Source of the DNA: Lachnoclostridium phytofermentans
GTDB lineage: Bacteria > Bacillota > Clostridia > Lachnospirales > Lachnospiraceae
Direction of reading: 5' to 3'
Assembly: GCA_003526525.1 (NCBI GenBank)
Contig: DPVV01000130.1
Coordinates: 1-10,028 of the forward strand
Length of the DNA: 10,028 nucleotides
The notes below the pieces were generated by a model. That model was not told where the DNA came from. It searched no databases and was given only the letters and a program-made list of their open reading frames with translations. The position numbers and the translations under genes were made by a program. Positions 7,407 through 10,028 of the stretch are shown one piece after another (within the stretch, counting starts at the first letter, position 1; each line of letters starts with the position of its first letter).

Positions 7407-7415
7407 ATTGATTAT

Positions 7416-7421
7416 CTCCTC
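7416..7421 (-). promoter_or_regulatory. Ribosome-binding site that decides the capE start
   Basis: GAGGAG lies 9 bases upstream of the ATG at 7406. The earlier in-frame ATG at 7427 comes right after the stop of the preceding gene and has only A+T-rich sequence before it. The site sits inside what would be the extra N-terminal codons of the longer reading, which argues for the shorter protein. Confidence 0.7.
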
Positions 7422-7430
7422 ACTCATTTA

Positions 7431-8645
7431 CTATTTAGAAAACCATCTATCCATCTTATCCAAAAGTGTTTCCTTGTTAAAATTTTCTCGATTATAACTA
7501 ATTGCGTTATGTGCCATATCATTGCGCACTTCTGCTGATAGACTAATAAGTTTCATTATACTTTTCGCTAAACCTGCTGAATCACCTGCTTTACTGCAGA
7601 CACCAGCCTCTGCTTCATTTATAACGTTTTGTATCTCACCATCAGCAGATACGATTACAGGGATACCGCAAGCTAAACATGATTGTACTTTTGCTGGTAA
7701 TGTATTTGAGAATATCTTACTTCTTGACAAACTAATGAGAGCGGCATCATTTACAGCCATAAACTCTGGAATTCGATCAGCTGGTTGTTTATCGATAAAA
7801 TTAAAGTAATCATTTACCTTATCTCTTTCAACTTCCGCTCTTAAGGTATCCTTAAATCGTCCATCACCTACAATGTTAATCCTCACTTTTATACTATTTT
7901 CCCTCAATATCTTAACTGTCTCAGGAAGTACTTCAAGTCCTTGTGCATAGCCAATATTTCCGGCAAAGATAATATTGAATATTCCATCTTGAGGTATTTC
8001 AGGAACATTTGCATTAGACTTTTCAATTGGCTTGTAATAGTCTTCTGCATATTGAGGCCAAAATTCTAATTTATTTTTATTTACTCCGCGCTCACTAATT
8101 ACATGAATAAAGTTCTGTGATGAAGTAAAAATTCTGTCGCATCTTTTGTATATATAATCAACCATCTTGCCAATAGTGCTAAGGATTTCCTTATTTTTGA
8201 TTCCAGCAACGATTTCTACATTTTCCGGCCATAAATCCATCACATATAAATAGCAAGGAATCTTTCTCTTTTTTGCATACCACACTCCCAGCAAGGCCTG
8301 TGTCATAGGTGATACTTCATATATAAAAACGTAATCCGCTTTTATCCTAGTAAACACTTTCCACAAGAACCCTGACACAACAAAAGACAGATAATTAAGT
8401 GCTAGCATAATTGCATTGCTTCCTCTAGGAATAAGCGGAATTCTAATTATCTCTATTCCATTATAAGATTCTTTTCTTTTTTTGAAAATTCCATATCCGC
8501 CATAGTATTTACCTTGGGGATAGTTTGGAATTCCTGTAATAACTGTTACCTTATATCCTCTTTTAACCCATTCTGTACAAATATCATTAATCCGAAACTG
8601 TTCAGGATAGAAATATTGAGCAATTACTAATATATGTTTTTTCAA
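7431..8645 (-). CDS. WbuB/WbjE-type glycosyltransferase, probable FucNAc transferase
   Basis: 404-residue GT4-family enzyme of the WbuB type. The signature start MKKHILVIAQYFYPEQFRIN is followed by GIPNYPQGKYY (38-48), a hydrophobic stretch at about 82-97 that may bind the membrane, YVMDLWPEN (134-142), GNIGYAQGLEV near 231-241, and LPAKVQSCLACGIPV in the donor site near 315-329. WbuB and WbjE genes accompany FnlA-FnlB-FnlC type genes in Gram-negative O-antigen loci and are assigned to transfer of N-acetyl-L-fucosamine. Here the gene sits 24 bases upstream of the chosen capE start (3 bases from the longer start), so the same role is inferred, probably as the second sugar added. The start is a TTG at 8645, with GGAGGA 10 bases upstream; no in-frame ATG lies near, and the family start motif begins exactly here. 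Confidence 0.88.
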   Translation of the reverse strand: MKKHILVIAQYFYPEQFRINDICTEWVKRGYKVTVITGIPNYPQGKYYGGYGIFKKRKESYNGIEIIRIPLIPRGSNAIMLALNYLSFVVSGFLWKVFTRIKADYVFIYEVSPMTQALLGVWYAKKRKIPCYLYVMDLWPENVEIVAGIKNKEILSTIGKMVDYIYKRCDRIFTSSQNFIHVISERGVNKNKLEFWPQYAEDYYKPIEKSNANVPEIPQDGIFNIIFAGNIGYAQGLEVLPETVKILRENSIKVRINIVGDGRFKDTLRAEVERDKVNDYFNFIDKQPADRIPEFMAVNDAALISLSRSKIFSNTLPAKVQSCLACGIPVIVSADGEIQNVINEAEAGVCSKAGDSAGLAKSIMKLISLSAEVRNDMAHNAISYNRENFNKETLLDKMDRWFSK

Positions 8646-8655
8646 GTCTCCATCT

Positions 8656-8661
8656 TCCTCC
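8656..8661 (-). promoter_or_regulatory. Ribosome-binding site for a TTG start
   Basis: GGAGGA lies 10 bases upstream of the TTG at 8645, in the 19-base spacer between the SDR gene and the WbuB-type gene. A nearby ATG at 8653 is out of frame and opens only ATG-GAG-ACT-TGA, whose stop overlaps the TTG. This supports the rare TTG as the true start. Confidence 0.65.
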
Positions 8662-8664
8662 CTA

Positions 8665-9522
8665 CTATTTTTCAGTCATCTCTATTGATTCTTCAAAACT
8701 TCTGATTCTATAGTTTCCTTTACCGTAGTCGCTCATGGATCTTTCATATACTAAATTACCAAATACTTTATTAACAAATCCGATACCAGAAACTAATTTA
8801 ATCACAGGATTGAATAATTTTGTCATCCAAATCTTATTATCATGTGCTTCTGCAATTACTTTCACAAGCTCACTCGTCCTTACATATTCCTTATTCTGCG
8901 GGAAAAAGAGTCCTTGCTCTTTATTATCAATTATTAACCTGATAATTTCACACAAATTGTCTATATGAAGCATACTACGCCCGTTTTCAATATCGGGGAA
9001 TATCGGTATCTTCTTAGCTAATTTCGCAAGTCTAGGATAGTTTCCTTTGGAATCTTTTCCATAAATCATTGGTGGTCTTAATATCACAACTTTAAAATTA
9101 TCAGAATCGAGAAACCTAATACCTTCTTCTGCTTGTAACTTACTTCTTCCATAGAAATTACTAGGTGTTGGCAATGTATTTCTATCAATTATTCTTTTGT
9201 TACTGCTACTGTCACCGTAAACAATAATGCTACTCATAAAAATAAATTGCTTGACTCCCGCCTCTTTAGCTTTCTTGGCTGCCTCTATCGTGAGATCTCT
9301 ATTAACTTTATAGTAGAGCTGTTCCATTTTAGGATCAGATGATACATGAGCTATCCCCGCCACATGAAACACAACATCATAGTGTGAAAAGTCCTTCTCC
9401 CTCCATAACTCATCCTTCATATCAAGTGTATCCACTTTATAGTTATCTGCCTCTTTCATAAGCCAATTCTCAAAAGATATTCCTATATAGCTGTTCTTTC
9501 CAGTGATTAGTATTTTCTTCAT
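8665..9522 (-). CDS. Extended SDR nucleotide-sugar epimerase/reductase
   Basis: Complete 285-residue SDR, slightly short for the extended class. It has the cofactor loop GKNSYIG (8-14), an acidic residue after strand 2 (near Asp31-Asp34), HVAGIAH (53-59), MSSIIVYG (96-103), the catalytic YGRSK (Tyr124, Lys128) and RPPMIYGKDSKGN (149-161). Of the proteins I know, the RPP-YG-KGN segment recalls GalE-like and WbpV-like enzymes, which act on UDP-sugars as 4-epimerases or 4-keto reductases. The gene directly follows the initiating transferase, a pairing also seen for WbpV and WbpL, so it probably supplies the first sugar of the repeat unit. Whether it reduces a 4-keto-6-deoxy sugar or epimerises UDP-GlcNAc or UDP-Glc cannot be decided. 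AAGGAGA lies 9 bases upstream of the ATG. It is cytoplasmic. Confidence 0.85.
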   Translation of the reverse strand: MKKILITGKNSYIGISFENWLMKEADNYKVDTLDMKDELWREKDFSHYDVVFHVAGIAHVSSDPKMEQLYYKVNRDLTIEAAKKAKEAGVKQFIFMSSIIVYGDSSSNKRIIDRNTLPTPSNFYGRSKLQAEEGIRFLDSDNFKVVILRPPMIYGKDSKGNYPRLAKLAKKIPIFPDIENGRSMLHIDNLCEIIRLIIDNKEQGLFFPQNKEYVRTSELVKVIAEAHDNKIWMTKLFNPVIKLVSGIGFVNKVFGNLVYERSMSDYGKGNYRIRSFEESIEMTEK

Positions 9523-9577
9523 TTCTCACTGTCTCCTTAATCTTACATTTTGATTAACAGATACGCAGGAGGATATT

Positions 9578-10028
9578 TTATCTTCCTGTTCCACCTTCAA
9601 CTACACCTTTACTTTTTAATACACTAATTATAGTTCCAATGAAACACTTAACGTCAGTCTTAATTCCCATTTTCCTAACATATTCTCCATCTAACTTAGC
9701 TTTCTCATTGATAGGAAGTTCATCTCTCCCATTTATCTGTGCCCAACCAGTAAGTCCAACCGGTATATCATTCGCATTATACTTATCTCTTTCTTCAATC
9801 AAATCAAACTGGTTCCAAAGTGCTGGCCTAGGACCGATAATGCTCATCTCGCCTTTAAGAATGTTTATTATCTGTGGAAGTTCATCAAGACTTGTTTTTC
9901 TTAAAATTTTTCCTATACGTGTTATCCATTGTTCCGGATTTTCAAGTAAATGTGTTGGTGTATCTTTAGGAGTATCTATACGCATTGTTCTAAATTTAAG
10001 AATATAAAAGTGTGATTTATGTATACCT
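9578..10028 (-). CDS. Initiating sugar-1-phosphate transferase (PglC/WcaJ superfamily), C-terminal part
   Basis: The frame is open from the window edge to the TAA at 9580-9578, giving about 149 codons. The ATG at 9985 is internal: upstream codons read YILKFRTM, the conserved KFRTM motif of polyprenyl-phosphate phosphoglycosyl transferases. Next come the Asp-Glu catalytic dyad in SLDELPQ, NILKGEMSIIGPRPALW and VGLTGWAQINGRDELP, all core motifs of this family. The N-terminal membrane anchor is outside the window, so a short PglC-like form (about 200 residues) and a long WbaP/WcaJ-like form cannot be told apart. It moves a sugar-1-phosphate from a UDP-sugar to undecaprenyl phosphate at the inner membrane face and so starts each repeat unit. 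The following SDR begins 55 bases downstream. The sugar may be a GalNAc, QuiNAc or related residue, by inference only. Confidence 0.93.
   Translation of the reverse strand, partial: GIHKSHFYILKFRTMRIDTPKDTPTHLLENPEQWITRIGKILRKTSLDELPQIINILKGEMSIIGPRPALWNQFDLIEERDKYNANDIPVGLTGWAQINGRDELPINEKAKLDGEYVRKMGIKTDVKCFIGTIISVLKSKGVVEGGTGR

Overview
The window is a 10 kb slice of a surface-polysaccharide (capsule or exopolysaccharide) biosynthesis operon. Every gene I can support lies on the minus strand, so transcription runs from position 10028 down to 1. The sequence is A+T-rich, ribosome-binding sites are strong GGAGG types, and the proteins resemble those of low-GC Gram-positive bacteria. A clostridial or Lachnospiraceae-like Firmicute is my best guess; this is inferred from protein style only. 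Both ends of the operon lie outside the window, and no promoter, terminator, RNA gene, CRISPR array, transposase or insertion sequence was seen.

Layout in transcription order: (1) 10028-9578, the C-terminal part of an initiating sugar-1-phosphate transferase, cut by the window edge; (2) 9522-8665, an extended SDR epimerase/reductase; (3) 8645-7431, a WbuB/WbjE-type glycosyltransferase; (4) 7406-6381, CapE; (5) 6278-5256, a Wzz-type chain-length protein; (6) 5162-4053, CapF; (7) 4047-2923, CapG; (8) 2921-1710, a GT4 glycosyltransferase with a cysteine cluster; (9) 1713-583, an EpsF-like GT4 glycosyltransferase; (10) 586-1, the N-terminal 195 residues of a further GT4 glycosyltransferase, cut by the window edge.

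The genes fit one pathway. The initiating transferase loads a sugar phosphate onto undecaprenyl phosphate, and the adjacent SDR probably makes or modifies that first sugar. CapE, CapF and CapG convert UDP-GlcNAc to UDP-N-acetyl-L-fucosamine, and the WbuB-type enzyme is the natural candidate to transfer it. Three further glycosyltransferases extend the repeat unit, and the Wzz-type protein sets chain length. The flippase (Wzx) and polymerase (Wzy) expected of such a locus are not in this window.

The most unusual structure is around the Wzz-type gene, which splits the capE-capF pair. Directly after capE, overlapping its stop codon as ATGA, is a 14-codon relic that looks like the start of capF: 21 of 23 bases match the real capF start 1222 bp away. 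This suggests that capE and capF were once joined and that the Wzz gene was inserted with duplication of the junction. A second trend is composition: hand counts give about 45% G+C in parts of capE but about 25% in the last glycosyltransferase at the left edge.
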